Positions 26,870 through 36,298 of a stretch of 64,000 bases of DNA are shown here, piece after piece. The notes beneath the pieces are model-generated. The model worked only from the letters and a program-made list of their open reading frames with translations. It had not been told where the DNA came from and made no database searches. The DNA is from Myxococcales bacterium (lineage in GTDB: Bacteria; Myxococcota; UBA727; VGSZ01), in NCBI GenBank assembly GCA_023248635.1, contig JAHFED010000018.1:1-64000 (forward strand), read 5' to 3'. The translations under genes were made by a program, and so were the position numbers. Position 1 is the first letter of the stretch, and each line of letters opens with the position of its first letter.

Positions 26870-27469
26870 ATGTCCGCCGTACCCTCTGATGATGGCCAGC
26901 CCACCATCGGCGATCTGCTGCACCTCGTTCCACGCGGGGCCGCCGCCTTCGCAGCCGAGGTCGGTGGCTGGGTGTTGGTGGGGCAGGTCGCCGAGATGGC
27001 CCCCGGGTGGGCCTTTCGCACGGCCTCGGGCAAAGGCGCGCATGCAGTGCGGGCTCCCACAGGGGAAGTCGAAGCCATTCTCGACGAGGGTTGGGCAGCT
27101 TTGGTGATCAAGAAGCGACCGGGCAACGGCTTCGCCGACACCATTTTCATCGGCCGCGCCACCAGCAACGACGTGCGCGTCGCCCACACCAGCGTGTCCA
27201 AGCTGCACGCGCGTGTGCGGCGCATCGGCGACGGCTTGTTCCTGCAGGATGCCGGGTCGTCAAACGGCACCCTGGTCAACGGTGACGTCGTCGCTGCCGG
27301 CGTCGACGTCGCGCTGGTTCACGGCGACGTGGTCCGCTTTGGCTCCATCGTCCTGCAGTGCTTCGAGCCGCTGCGGCTGCACGGGGTGCTGGAGCGTTTC
27401 GTCCTCGCCCGCAAAGAAGAGGCTGGACAGGCAGCGGGGCCGGCGGCGCCGCGCGCGCGACGGTCCTGA
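26870..27469 (+). CDS. FHA-domain protein
   Basis: This 199-residue cytoplasmic protein has a C-terminal FHA domain at about residues 80-165: IFIGRATSNDVRVAHTSVSKLHARV followed by FLQDAGSSNGTLVNG. These carry the conserved Gly-Arg, Ser-Lys-Leu-His and Ser-Ser-Asn-Gly residues of a phosphothreonine-binding site. The first 70 residues are not a recognised domain. FHA proteins typically bind targets of Ser/Thr kinases, and one such kinase is encoded at 43 kb. No signal peptide is seen. The gene stands alone, divergent from the oxidoreductase. Confidence 0.88.
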   Translation: MSAVPSDDGQPTIGDLLHLVPRGAAAFAAEVGGWVLVGQVAEMAPGWAFRTASGKGAHAVRAPTGEVEAILDEGWAALVIKKRPGNGFADTIFIGRATSNDVRVAHTSVSKLHARVRRIGDGLFLQDAGSSNGTLVNGDVVAAGVDVALVHGDVVRFGSIVLQCFEPLRLHGVLERFVLARKEEAGQAAGPAAPRARRS

Positions 27470-27497
27470 TTCGCGGGGCTTCCAGTCCCTTGAGAAT

Positions 27498-27592
27498 TTC
27501 TTTGCCCTCAACCTGAGGGCAAAGAATTGTCTACAGGTTCATCGCCTGGCGGCGATGAATTCACCGACACGCGAAGCGCTGTCGGTGAATTC
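27498..27592. repeat. Family C cluster with three strong hairpins
   Basis: Hairpin one has 13-bp perfect arms TTCTTTGCCCTCA (27498-27510) and TGAGGGCAAAGAA (27514-27526). Hairpin two has arms TTCATCGCC and GGCGATGAA around TGGC (27538-27559). Hairpin three has 13-bp arms GAATTCACCGACA (27557-27569) and TGTCGGTGAATTC (27580-27592). The group lies between the FHA gene and yajC and could end transcription, but it has no T run. Confidence 0.85.
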
Positions 27593-27683
27593 TGCCGTCC
27601 TCACCGCGCGCACACCGTGCAGCCAGCGAGTCTCGTCGCAAGGGATCATCTCTGTAGTCATTGCCTCGGGGAGGTACTGCCGC

Positions 27684-27689
27684 TAACCG
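27684..27689 (+). promoter_or_regulatory. -10-like TAACCG upstream of yajC
   Basis: TAACCG ends 6 nt before the yajC ATG, the same spacing as the TAnnnT words elsewhere in the window, but the last base is G. No Shine-Dalgarno sequence precedes the ATG. Confidence 0.3.
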
Positions 27690-27695
27690 CGCCGC

Positions 27696-28103
27696 ATGGG
27701 TGAGTACGTTTCAACGCTCGTCGCGCAGAGCGAGGGCGGCGGTGGTTTCCTGGCGATGGCGCTGCCGCTCGTCGTCATGGTCGTCGTCATGTACTTCCTG
27801 ATGATTCGGCCGGAGCGCAAAAAGGCCAGCGACCATGCCGGCTACCTGACCTCGCTCAAGCGTGGTGACGAGGTCGTGTTGACCTCGGGCATCATCGGCA
27901 AGATCCAGTCCATCGACGAGCGCACGCTGACCCTCGAGATCGCCGACAAGGTGAAGATCCGGGTGTTGAAGGTCGCAGTCACCGGCGCTGCCGCGCAGTT
28001 CCTTGCGGGCCCCGCCGACGCCGACAAGGTGCCCAAGAGGGAGGACGACAAAGCGTCGACCCCCTCCGGGGCTCTTGCCGAGAAGGCCGAGAAGAAGGCG
28101 TAG
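27696..28103 (+). CDS. yajC: Preprotein translocase accessory subunit YajC
   Basis: This is a small single-span membrane protein of the SecDF-YajC complex, which helps Sec-dependent export. The family pattern is clear: a short N terminus, the helix FLAMALPLVVMVVVMYFLMI, then RPERKKASDHAGYLTSLKRGDEVVLTSGIIGKI. The C-terminal 35 residues are an extra charged Lys/Ala/Glu tail. It is first in the conserved order yajC-secD-secF, 102 bp before secD. Confidence 0.95.
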   Translation: MGEYVSTLVAQSEGGGGFLAMALPLVVMVVVMYFLMIRPERKKASDHAGYLTSLKRGDEVVLTSGIIGKIQSIDERTLTLEIADKVKIRVLKVAVTGAAAQFLAGPADADKVPKREDDKASTPSGALAEKAEKKA

Positions 28104-28205
28104 TCGCCGTCGTCGACGTGCCTCGGTTGTCGCTTTTGCTGTTCTTGCTTCGCTTCGTGCGGCCTGTTGTTGAGCTTTGAGTTGAGCGTTGAGCCAGAGA
28201 GATCC

Positions 28206-29996
28206 ATGCAAACCTCAGTATTGATTCGCCTCGCGCTGGTGCTCGGTCTGACCGCCCTCGGCGGCTACGTTCTGACGCCGACGATCATCTACTTCTCGCT
28301 GACCGACGAAGAGCTCGCCGAGGTCCAAAAGGACACCGCCAAGTTCAAGGACCACCTGCCGACGTGGGCCCCCGAGAGCCACATCGTGCCCGGCCTGGAT
28401 CTGCAGGGCGGCGTGCACATGGTGCTGGGCGTCGACCTCGACAAAGCCGTGTCCGATCGCGCTCGGCGCATCAGCAACCGCATGCGCGGCGAGTTCGAAG
28501 AAAAGAAGATCGCTTTCACCTCGGTCGATCACCTCGAAGACGTTGGCAAGGGCGACCGGGTCCGCGCCGTCTTCGCCGACGCCAAAGGCCTGGAGACCTT
28601 CGACAAGGACCTCGTCGACGTCTACGCTGACCTGGCCGAGGTGAGCCGCGATGGCCTCACGGTGACCTGGCGCGTGCACCCCAACTGGGTGGCCAAGGTG
28701 CGCACCGATGCCGTCGACCAGACCATCAAGACCATCACCAACCGCATCGACAAGATGCACGTGACCGAGCCCTCGATCACCAAGCGCGGCGACTCGCAGG
28801 TGCAAGTGCAGCTCCCCGGCTTTGCGAACCCCGAAGAAGCCAAGGCGCTCATCGGCCGCACCGCCCAGCTCGAATTCCAGATGTGCGACGACGAAAGCGA
28901 CTTCCTGGTCAAGGCCGAGGGGCTCCCCGAATGGGCCAAGCTCCAGCAGTCGGGCTTTCAGCGCAAAGACGGCGGCTACACCCAAGACATCTTCTTGGAG
29001 TTTCCCGAAGAGAAGCTGCCCGAGATGCGCACTTGGATCACCGGCAAGGTGCCGACTGGTCTCGTCATCAAATACGGACCCGAGTTCGTCCGCGGCGGCG
29101 ACGCTCCCAAGTGGCGCACCTACACCCTCAAGGCCGACGTCGCCCTCACCGGCGACGACCTCGTCAACGCGCAGGTCTCCATGGGTTCGCCCGAGCAGCC
29201 CCAGCCTTCCGTCAGCATCGAGTTTTCGCCCACGGGCAAACAGCTCTTTGGCGAGTTGACGACGAAAAACGTTGGCAAGCGCATGGCCATCGTGCTCGAG
29301 GATCGCGTCGACAGCGCCCCGAGCATCAACGAGCCCATCACGGGCGGCAATGCGAGCATCTCGATGGGGGGCAGCCGCACCCGCGAGGAAATGCTCAAGG
29401 ATGCCAACCAGCTCAGCATCGTGCTGAAGTCGGGTGCGCTGCCGGCGCCCATCACCTTCCGCGAGGAGCGCAGCGTGGGCCCGAGCCTTGGCAAAGACGC
29501 GTTGGCAGCCTCGAAGAAGGCGTCGATGTTCGGCGTGGCATTGGTCGCCCTCTTCATGCTGCTCGTTTACCGAGTGGGTGGGTTGTTCGCCATCATCGCC
29601 TCGGCTCTCAACGTCTTCTTTGTGCTGGCGGTGCTGTCACTCTTTGGCGGATCACTCTCGCTGCCAGGCATTGCCGGGTTGCTGCTGACGGTCGGCATGG
29701 CCGTCGATGCTAACATTATCATTAATGAGCGAATCCGCGAGGAATTGCTTAGCGGAAAAACCGCTCGATCCGCCGTTGACGCCGGCTACAACGCCGCTTT
29801 CACCGCCATCCTCGACTCCAATGTGGCGTCGGCCCTGGCGGGCTTCGTCTGCTTGGAGTTTGGTTCCGGCCCCGTGCAGAATTTCGCGATTACGTTGTTG
29901 ATCGGCATCGGATCGACGATGTTTACTGCAGTTTTTGTAACCCGGATTTTCTTTGATCTCTACACCTTGAAGGATCGCGACACGCTCATGATTTGA
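28206..29996 (+). CDS. secD: Protein translocase subunit SecD
   Basis: SecD is a proton-motive-force-driven membrane subunit that completes protein export. It has 596 residues and the expected plan: one N-terminal helix, a large periplasmic P1 domain beginning PGLDLQGGVHMVLGVD, a second domain ending in the conserved TFREERSVGPSLG, and a C-terminal RND-like block of five helices containing GMAVDANIIINERIREEL. AGAGAG before the ATG at 28206 supports the start. The last third of the gene (from about 29700) uses visibly more A/T-ending codons than the rest. Confidence 0.96.
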   Translation: MQTSVLIRLALVLGLTALGGYVLTPTIIYFSLTDEELAEVQKDTAKFKDHLPTWAPESHIVPGLDLQGGVHMVLGVDLDKAVSDRARRISNRMRGEFEEKKIAFTSVDHLEDVGKGDRVRAVFADAKGLETFDKDLVDVYADLAEVSRDGLTVTWRVHPNWVAKVRTDAVDQTIKTITNRIDKMHVTEPSITKRGDSQVQVQLPGFANPEEAKALIGRTAQLEFQMCDDESDFLVKAEGLPEWAKLQQSGFQRKDGGYTQDIFLEFPEEKLPEMRTWITGKVPTGLVIKYGPEFVRGGDAPKWRTYTLKADVALTGDDLVNAQVSMGSPEQPQPSVSIEFSPTGKQLFGELTTKNVGKRMAIVLEDRVDSAPSINEPITGGNASISMGGSRTREEMLKDANQLSIVLKSGALPAPITFREERSVGPSLGKDALAASKKASMFGVALVALFMLLVYRVGGLFAIIASALNVFFVLAVLSLFGGSLSLPGIAGLLLTVGMAVDANIIINERIREELLSGKTARSAVDAGYNAAFTAILDSNVASALAGFVCLEFGSGPVQNFAITLLIGIGSTMFTAVFVTRIFFDLYTLKDRDTLMI

Positions 29997-30005
29997 GCCC
30001 CGCGG

Positions 30006-30021
30006 TGCTGTGCCAACGGCA
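30006..30021. repeat. Degenerate family A hairpin
   Basis: Arms TGCTG and CGGCA flank the loop TGCCAA in the secD-secF gap. One G-U pair would be needed in the plus-strand RNA. Confidence 0.5.
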
Positions 30022-30088
30022 TAAATCATCAGCCCTTCTTCATCGTCAGTCCTTGCTGCACACAGCAGAGAACGCAGGCGCAACAGTC

Positions 30089-31375
30089 ATGAAGTTCTTC
30101 CATTTCTTCGACAACACCAAGGAGCGCGACCTCCTCTCGCGCGGCAACCTCTGGGTCGGGCTCGGCGTCGCCTGGTGCGGGGCCATGCTCGTGGGAGCCG
30201 CCGTGTTCGGCATCAACTGGGGCATCGACTTCGCCGGCGGCATGGAGATGCAGGTCAAGTTCGAGAAGCCCGTGCAGGCCGAGCAGCTGCGCGCCACGCT
30301 GGTCGAGCTTGGGTTTCACAAGAACCAGGTGCAGCAGTACGGCGGCGAAGCGGACAACGAATGGCTGCTGCGCGTCGAACGGGCGTCGTCGCTGACGGCG
30401 GAATCCGTGGCAGCTGCCAAGAAGTCCATCGAGACCTCGCTGGGCAAGCCGGTGGTCCTCGAGTTCAACGCCTCCGAGGGCGACCGTTTCCGCCTCGTGG
30501 TTCCCTTCGACGGCGAAAACCCCAACGACGCTTTCGCGCAACAAGCGGCGCTCAACGCCCAGCAAGATCAGATCGCCAAGGCCATCGAGCAGACCGAGCT
30601 TCGGCTCCGGCGCACCACAGGAAAAGACGGCGCCGAGACCACCGCTGACGCCATCGTCCGCGACGACGTCTACCAGGGCAAGGTGAAGTACATCGTCCAG
30701 CTGCAGGGCGTATCCAACAAGGTCGCCAAGGTGCTGATCGAGAAGTTTGGCAAGGCCGAGGTCCGCCGCGTGGACTTCGTCGACGCCACCGTCGCTGGCG
30801 ATCTCAAGACCAAGGGCGTCGTTGCCCTGGTGCTTTCGCTGGCCCTGATCCTCGTCTACGTCGCCATCCGCTTCGATGTCTTCTTCGCGCCCGGCGCCAT
30901 CATCGCCCTGCTGCACGATCCCCTGGGAGCCCTGGCCGTCTACGTCGTCGGCCGCATGGAGTTCGATGTCCCCTCGGTGGCGGCCCTGCTGACCACGGTG
31001 GGCTATTCGATCTCCCACACCATCGTCATCTACGACCGGGTGCGCGAAACCATGCCGCCGGAGCCGCCGGAGGGCTTGTCCCAGGAAACCGTGGCCCGCG
31101 TCGTCAACAAGGCCTGCAGCGACACCCTCAACCGCACCATCAACACCACCATGACGGTGCTGTTCACGACGGTGGCCTTGTGGATCTTCGCCCATGGCTC
31201 GGTGCGCGCCTTCGCCGCCTGCTTGAGCGTCGGCTGCGTCATCGGCGCCTACTCGTCCATCTTCATGGCGCCGACCATCTACCTGTGGTTCCGCAAACGT
31301 TTCTACCAGCCGCCCCAGACCGGTGGGGCCAAGGTCGGGCTCACCCGCGAAGACCGCGAGCGCGGCGTCGTCTGA
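30089..31375 (+). CDS. secF: Protein translocase subunit SecF
   Basis: SecF is the partner of SecD in the accessory export complex. MKFFHFFDNTKERDLLSRGNL precedes the first helix, then INWGIDFAGGMEMQVKFEKP, the SecF signature. The C-terminal membrane block carries VLIEKFGKAEVRRVDFVDAT, then LLTTVGYSISHTIVIYDRVRE and NRTINTTMTVLFTTVAL. At 428 residues it is about 100 longer than common SecF. The excess lies in the periplasmic domain (Gln-rich and charged, near residues 150-215). It lies 92 bp after secD. Confidence 0.95.
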   Translation: MKFFHFFDNTKERDLLSRGNLWVGLGVAWCGAMLVGAAVFGINWGIDFAGGMEMQVKFEKPVQAEQLRATLVELGFHKNQVQQYGGEADNEWLLRVERASSLTAESVAAAKKSIETSLGKPVVLEFNASEGDRFRLVVPFDGENPNDAFAQQAALNAQQDQIAKAIEQTELRLRRTTGKDGAETTADAIVRDDVYQGKVKYIVQLQGVSNKVAKVLIEKFGKAEVRRVDFVDATVAGDLKTKGVVALVLSLALILVYVAIRFDVFFAPGAIIALLHDPLGALAVYVVGRMEFDVPSVAALLTTVGYSISHTIVIYDRVRETMPPEPPEGLSQETVARVVNKACSDTLNRTINTTMTVLFTTVALWIFAHGSVRAFAACLSVGCVIGAYSSIFMAPTIYLWFRKRFYQPPQTGGAKVGLTREDRERGVV

Positions 31376-31393
31376 CGTCGTCGATGAAGGGGC

Positions 31394-33925
31394 TCAGCGC
31401 TCTTGGAGCAGCACGGAAAAACCGTGCGCTGCGACGCCGCTGTCTTCGGCGACCAGTGCGTCGAGCCGTCCATCGCGGTTGAAATCGCCGCTGAGGAGCG
31501 CGAAGCCGGCGGGGGCATCGACCTCGCCCGGCGTGAACTGTCCCGTTCCCAGGCCCAGCAGCACCTCGAGGCCTGGCTGGGCCGTGGTGACGACCAGGTC
31601 GAGGTGGCCGTCGTCGTCGAGGTCGACGAGGGCGAGGTCGCGGCTGTTTCCCTGGCCAGCGGGGAGGAAGCCGCTGAAGGAAAAGGAGCCAGCGCCGGTG
31701 CCCAGCAAGACGCCCCGGTTGGTGCCGCCGGCCACCACGAGATCGAGCGCCCCATCGTTGTTGACGTCGCCGGCCGCGACGGAGCTCAAGGGGCCGCCTC
31801 CCAGGTTCGGCGCCGTTGCGGGTCGAAAGACGGTGGCCTCATCGCCCAACAGGATCGACAAGCCGCTGACATGTGCGACCACGACATCGAGACGGCCATT
31901 GCGGTCGAGGTCGGCGACGGCGACGGCGGCGGGATTGAGGCCGACGGGGAACGGTTGCCCCTCCACAAGCCCCCCAAACCCATCTCCCAGCAAAAGGCAA
32001 AGGCCGGGCAAGGCAGTGGCGACGACGACATCGACCAGGCCGTCGCGGTTGAAGTCGCCCGTGGCCATGGCCTTCGGGTCGCCCGGGCAATGCACGCGGG
32101 CGGTCACCGTGGCAAACCCGCCGTCATCGTCGCCGAGCACGATGACCACGTCCTCTTGCGCGGAGTCGGCAAGAGCCAGGTCGAGGATGCCGTCGTGATC
32201 GACGTCTGCCACCGCCAGCGCTGAGGGGTCCTCGGCGGCAGCCAGGGGGTCAGCATCGGCGGCCACGTTGAAGCTCCCGGCACCGTCGCCCCAGAAGAGG
32301 TCGAGACCGTTGGTGGCCTCGTTGACCCCAGCAACATCGAGCACACCGTCGCGGTCGAAGTCCCCCGTGGCCAGGCGCGAGAACGATCCTCCCAAGGAAG
32401 CAGGGAAGGACGTCGCCGGCCCAAAGTCAGCGGCGAGAGGCTCGAGTGTGTTGAGTAAAACCGAGACGTCGCCCGAGATGGCGTTGGCCACAGCGAGGTC
32501 GGAAGCGCCGTCGCCGTCGAGGTCGCCGACCGCCAGCGCCACCGGTCCCTCGCCCTGGTTGATGTTGGCGCCAAGGGCAACGCGCACCGCCGGAAGCAAG
32601 AAGCCGCCGCTGCCGTCGCCGATGATGATTGAGACGTCGTCGTCAGCGGCATTGGCCAATGCGAGGTCGAGGTTGCCGTCGCGGTTGAGATCGCTCACCG
32701 CGATCCCCTGGGGAGTGCTCCCGATGTCGAGGAAGCTTGGCGGACCGAAGGCGCCGCCACCGAGGCCCAAGAGGATCGAGACCCCGGCCACTTCGCCGAC
32801 AGCGACCGCGCCGGTCGCGCCCGCGAGGTCAGGGACGCCGTCGCGGTCGAGGTCGGCAATCACGATGGAGCGCACCGGTCCCGAGGCGGGCACGGTCGTC
32901 ACCAGCTCGAAGCCGCCGGTCCCGGTGCCCAAGAGCACCGAGAACGCCTCGTCATTCTCCTTGGTTGCCACGAGGTCGAGAGCCCCATCGCCGTCGAGGT
33001 CGTCGGCGGCGAGCAAGCGCGCACCGGCGACGGGGAACGCCACCCGAGCCGCGAATCCCCCACTGCCGTCGCCGAGCAGAATCGACACGTTCGGCGCTGC
33101 GGCGGCGGGCAGGGCAACCGCGACATCGAGACTGCCGTCCTGGTCGAAATCGCCGAGCAGCACGCTCGAGGGGGCCTCCTGGATCGGCAAGACCCCGATG
33201 GCGCCCTCGGCCCCGCCAAAGAGAAGGGAGACGCTCTTCGCCGTGAAATTTCCGACGACGATGTCGAGGTCGCCGTCTCGGTCGAGATCCCCCAGAGCAA
33301 CGGACCCCGCCCCACCGCCGGCCTCCAAGGTGGTGAGCGTGGGCGCGTGCCCGGCCGGATGCAGGATTGCGGCTTGGCCTGTGCCGTTGTTGGCAGTGAC
33401 GAGGTCGAGGCTCCCGTCGTTGTCGACGTCGCCCACGGCGATGCTCTGTGGCCCAGCCCCGGCGCCGACGCCGAAGTCTCCCAGGAGCACGAAGGACGGT
33501 CCTTCTCCCTCGCCCTCGCCCTCGCCTTCCTCTCCTTCCCCCTCTCCTTCTCCTTCTCCTTCCCCCTCTCCTTCTCCTTCTCCTTCTCCTTCTCCCTCTC
33601 CTTCTCCTTCTCCCTCTCCTTCCCCTTCTCCTTCCCCTTCTCCTTCCCCCTCTCCTTCTCCCTCTCCTTCTCCCTCTCCTTCTCCTTCTCCCTCTCCTTC
33701 TCCTTCTCCTTCTCCCTCTCCTTCTCCCTCTCCTTCCCCTTCTTCGGCAGCGACGCAGAAGCGGTCGGCGGCACAGGTGGCCTTCCCGCGGCAATCGCTG
33801 TCGCTGAAGCACGCTTCTCCCTTGCCGCAGGTGCTCCCCGACAGGAGCAGCAGGAGGGGAAAGATGGCGATCCAGCCTGGGCTCACAGCGCTGTCTTCTG
33901 GTTCTCGCTGGGCGTCAGCGGGCAT
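31394..33925 (-). CDS. FG-GAP/VCBS-repeat surface lipoprotein with long Gly-Glu linker
   Basis: This is an 843-residue predicted surface lipoprotein. [16 protein letters not shown] is the lipoprotein signal. A Cys module follows ([19 protein letters not shown]), then about 85 residues of almost pure Gly-Glu alternation. The rest is a run of FG-GAP/VCBS repeats; I count 14 copies of the Ca-binding D-x-D/N-x-D-G-x-x-D type ([20 protein letters not shown] and so on), enough for two seven-bladed propellers. Such proteins usually bind ligands or matrix outside the cell; the partner is unknown. TAACGT ends 6 nt before the ATG. Confidence 0.88.
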   Translation of the reverse strand: MPADAQREPEDSAVSPGWIAIFPLLLLLSGSTCGKGEACFSDSDCRGKATCAADRFCVAAEEGEGEGEGEGEGEGEGEGEGEGEGEGEGEGEGEGEGEGEGEGEGEGEGEGEGEGEGEGEGEGEGEGEGEGEEGEGEGEGEGPSFVLLGDFGVGAGAGPQSIAVGDVDNDGSLDLVTANNGTGQAAILHPAGHAPTLTTLEAGGGAGSVALGDLDRDGDLDIVVGNFTAKSVSLLFGGAEGAIGVLPIQEAPSSVLLGDFDQDGSLDVAVALPAAAAPNVSILLGDGSGGFAARVAFPVAGARLLAADDLDGDGALDLVATKENDEAFSVLLGTGTGGFELVTTVPASGPVRSIVIADLDRDGVPDLAGATGAVAVGEVAGVSILLGLGGGAFGPPSFLDIGSTPQGIAVSDLNRDGNLDLALANAADDDVSIIIGDGSGGFLLPAVRVALGANINQGEGPVALAVGDLDGDGASDLAVANAISGDVSVLLNTLEPLAADFGPATSFPASLGGSFSRLATGDFDRDGVLDVAGVNEATNGLDLFWGDGAGSFNVAADADPLAAAEDPSALAVADVDHDGILDLALADSAQEDVVIVLGDDDGGFATVTARVHCPGDPKAMATGDFNRDGLVDVVVATALPGLCLLLGDGFGGLVEGQPFPVGLNPAAVAVADLDRNGRLDVVVAHVSGLSILLGDEATVFRPATAPNLGGGPLSSVAAGDVNNDGALDLVVAGGTNRGVLLGTGAGSFSFSGFLPAGQGNSRDLALVDLDDDGHLDLVVTTAQPGLEVLLGLGTGQFTPGEVDAPAGFALLSGDFNRDGRLDALVAEDSGVAAHGFSVLLQER
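33501..33756 (-). repeat. Hexanucleotide tract coding Gly-Glu
   Basis: About 250 bp of near-tandem GGAGAA/GGAGAG/GGCGAG units (minus-strand sense) encode the Gly-Glu linker. Such tracts are prone to length change by slippage in units of two residues. Confidence 0.85.
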
Positions 33926-33931
33926 GCCGGC

Positions 33932-33937
33932 ACGTTA
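33932..33937 (-). promoter_or_regulatory. -10-like TAACGT placed for leaderless transcription
   Basis: TAACGT (minus strand) ends 6 nt before the ATG at 33925 of the FG-GAP lipoprotein gene. No Shine-Dalgarno sequence lies between. Confidence 0.5.
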
Positions 33938-34118
33938 GCCTCGAATCGCTCGGGCGCGAGGTCCGGGCTATCGAACGCCCACGCCGATGCTGGGTCGGCG
34001 TGCGATCTGGAGACAGCAGCCAGCGATCTGCGGAAATCCGCGGGCTCAGGCAGGGCCAAGCCGGCAAAGCCGCCGCCGCCGCATCCAGCTGCGGCTGTCA
34101 CCGACGGGGGGAGAAGCG

Positions 34119-34146
34119 TGGACGACGGCTGGAACCGGACTAGGCT
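34119..34146 (+). promoter_or_regulatory. Possible promoter of the cytochrome gene
   Basis: TGGACG at 34119-34124 and TAGGCT at 34141-34146 are spaced by 16 bp. A leader of about 50 nt with a strong Shine-Dalgarno GAGGAGG (34192-34198) then precedes the GTG at 34205. This gene thus has an ordinary leader, unlike several neighbours with TAGGCT next to the start. Confidence 0.4.
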
Positions 34147-34204
34147 GGCACGAAACGCGCTTTGGACGGTCTGTCTGTCGATGTCTGTTCTGAGGAGGAA
34201 GCCC

Positions 34205-36226
34205 GTGAAGAAGATCCTGGGAAGCATGTCTCTCGCCGCCGCGCTGGCCCTCGCAGTGACTGCCTGCGAACCCGAGCGCCGCCCCGTCGAGCCGGGCCAA
34301 TCGCCAGTATCGGGCCCCATCGCCCTCACCGACGACGACGCCCGCATCGTCATCGCTGCCGAAGACCAAGACGTGGTGCTCATCGTCGATCGCGCCACCC
34401 GCGAGGTGAAGGCCAGCATCGCCGTCGGCGACGCTCCCAGCCACCTCGTGGTCAAGGGCAACACCGCCGTCGTCACTGCGCGCTATGGCCACACCCTCAG
34501 CGTCATCGACCTCGTCACGGCCCAGGTCCAAAAGACCATCGCCGTGGGCTCGGAGCCCATGGGCCTGGTGCTTCTGCCCGGCAACCGCGCCGCCGTCGTG
34601 CTCGCGGGCGATGCCGCTGTCGCCGTCGTCGACCTTGAGGCTGGCGTCGTGTCCCAGACCATCGCTCTGTCGGATCCCGATCCCCGGGCCGTGGCCCTGC
34701 TGAAAGACGGCTCCCTCTACGTCAGCCACCTGTCGACCGGCGGCTTTTCGCGCGTCGACCTCAACACCGGCATCGCCCGCCGTGTCGACGTCAGCACCCG
34801 CAACGACTTCGGCGCCCGCTTGAGCGCCGAGCACCTGCGTTCGCTCACCGTCGACCCCAACAATGGCAACGTCCTCGTCGCCCACAGCCAGGCCAACGCC
34901 GACACCGTGCGCGCTCCCATCGGCGACCCGAACGTGCAGGATCCCATCGACCAAGGCTGCGGCTACTCTGGCTGCCCCGCGCAACTTGGAGCGGTGGTCC
35001 CCGGCGTCACCGAAGTCGATCCCAACGAAGACGTCGTCGTCGTCCCCCAGTCCTCCCAGGCGCAGTTCAACGGCAACCAGCGTGACGACTCCGACTGCTT
35101 CGACTGCTTCGCCGAGCCCGGCATGGGCTTCGGCGCGGTCGCTGCTCCCCCGTCGGTGCTGAATCCCTTCGACGGCCGCTTCAACGGCGTGCAGGTGTCA
35201 AACCCCACCGCCCTCGCGCTTTTCGACGGCGCCCGCGGCCAGCTCGTGGTGAACATGGGCACCAAGAACGCCTTGCTGATGCGCCGGGAGCTCAAGGGCC
35301 AGGCCAACGACGTCATCGGCGTCGTCAAGCTGGGCAATGGCGCTCAGGGTGTCGCGGTGGCCCACGACGGCCAGCACGCCTACGTCTGGAACCAGTTCGA
35401 CGGCACAGTCAGCGAGCTCGAGCTCCCCGACGTCGACGGCGAGCAGAAGGACACCAAGTTCGTCGCCGACGCCCAAGGCAAGCCGGCCATCGCTGAGCTC
35501 GGGGTCGTGCCGGAGTTCGCCGCCGACACCTTCGTCGTCGTGAAAGACGCCCTCGATGTCGATGCCTCCATCGGCCGCAAGATGTTCCACGACGCCACCG
35601 ACAGCCGCATCTCGGCCCAGGGCACCGTGTCGTGCGCCTCCTGCCACCCTGATGGTCGCTCCGACGGACGCACCTGGCAGTTCACCTTTGGTCCGCGCAA
35701 CACGCCCCAACTCGGCGGCAAGATCCTCGACTCCGCGCCCTTCCACTGGCCGGGCGACGTCGCTGCCGTCAAGGACTTGAACAGCATGACGGTCTTGCCC
35801 TTCATGGGTGGCTCGGGCCTCGACGACGGCAGCTTCCAGTTCGTCGCCGCCTACATCGATTCCATCCGCGCTGCGCCCTCGGCGTTGCAGGGTCGGGTCG
35901 CGGTGGAGCTCAACGCCTCCGAGGCCCACGGCCAGGAGATCTTCGAGAGCGCAGCGACGGGCTGCACGGCCTGCCACAACGGCTCGCACTTCACCGACAA
36001 CAGCTCCTACGACATCGGCTCCAAGGCCGACGACCGCGACATCCGCGCCTTCCAGACGCCGGTGCTTCATGGTCTCAACCGCTCGGCGCCTTACTTTCAC
36101 GACGGCCGCTTCAAGACCGTCGCCGACCTCGTGCAGGGCGCTGTGCGCGCCGACAAGATGGGCGTGGGCTCGCACTTGAACGACGCCGACGCTGCCGACC
36201 TGGTGGCCTACCTCAAGACCCTCTGA
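34205..36226 (+). CDS. Beta-propeller lipoprotein fused to a di-haem cytochrome c domain
   Basis: This 673-residue protein combines an N-terminal YVTN-type beta-propeller with a cytochrome domain. The start GTG is favoured over ATG 34181 by the GAGGAGG six bases upstream; it gives KKILGSMSLAAALALAVTAC, a lipoprotein signal. Residues 40-420 have propeller repeats (IVDRATREVKASIAVGDAPSH, VIDLVTAQVQKTIAVGSEPMG). The C-terminal third carries two haem motifs, CASCH and CTACH. The surrounding segments (SIGRKMFHDATD, RNTPQLGG, VLHGLNRSAPYFHDGRF) match MauG/cytochrome c peroxidase relatives. Its substrate is unknown. A strong terminator follows. Confidence 0.88.
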   Translation: MKKILGSMSLAAALALAVTACEPERRPVEPGQSPVSGPIALTDDDARIVIAAEDQDVVLIVDRATREVKASIAVGDAPSHLVVKGNTAVVTARYGHTLSVIDLVTAQVQKTIAVGSEPMGLVLLPGNRAAVVLAGDAAVAVVDLEAGVVSQTIALSDPDPRAVALLKDGSLYVSHLSTGGFSRVDLNTGIARRVDVSTRNDFGARLSAEHLRSLTVDPNNGNVLVAHSQANADTVRAPIGDPNVQDPIDQGCGYSGCPAQLGAVVPGVTEVDPNEDVVVVPQSSQAQFNGNQRDDSDCFDCFAEPGMGFGAVAAPPSVLNPFDGRFNGVQVSNPTALALFDGARGQLVVNMGTKNALLMRRELKGQANDVIGVVKLGNGAQGVAVAHDGQHAYVWNQFDGTVSELELPDVDGEQKDTKFVADAQGKPAIAELGVVPEFAADTFVVVKDALDVDASIGRKMFHDATDSRISAQGTVSCASCHPDGRSDGRTWQFTFGPRNTPQLGGKILDSAPFHWPGDVAAVKDLNSMTVLPFMGGSGLDDGSFQFVAAYIDSIRAAPSALQGRVAVELNASEAHGQEIFESAATGCTACHNGSHFTDNSSYDIGSKADDRDIRAFQTPVLHGLNRSAPYFHDGRFKTVADLVQGAVRADKMGVGSHLNDADAADLVAYLKTL

Positions 36227-36243
36227 GCTCGCACCAGACCAAG

Positions 36244-36278
36244 AAAAAGAGGCGCCGACGACGGCGCCTCTTTTTTTT
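36244..36278 (+). terminator. Rho-independent terminator after the cytochrome gene
   Basis: A 14-bp stem has arms AAAAAGAGGCGCCG (36244-36257) and CGGCGCCTCTTTTT (36262-36275). It has the loop ACGA and ends in a run of eight T. It lies 18 bp after the stop. Confidence 0.92.
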
Positions 36279-36298
36279 GTTTGTGCTCTGCTGTCGGG

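Noticed and set aside
33347-34204. Extended plus-strand frame through the Gly-Glu tract (Leu/Ser/Phe/Pro-rich protein)
   Set aside because: It is the complement of the hexanucleotide tract of the minus-strand lipoprotein gene. The cytochrome gene starts at the GTG with the strong Shine-Dalgarno sequence.
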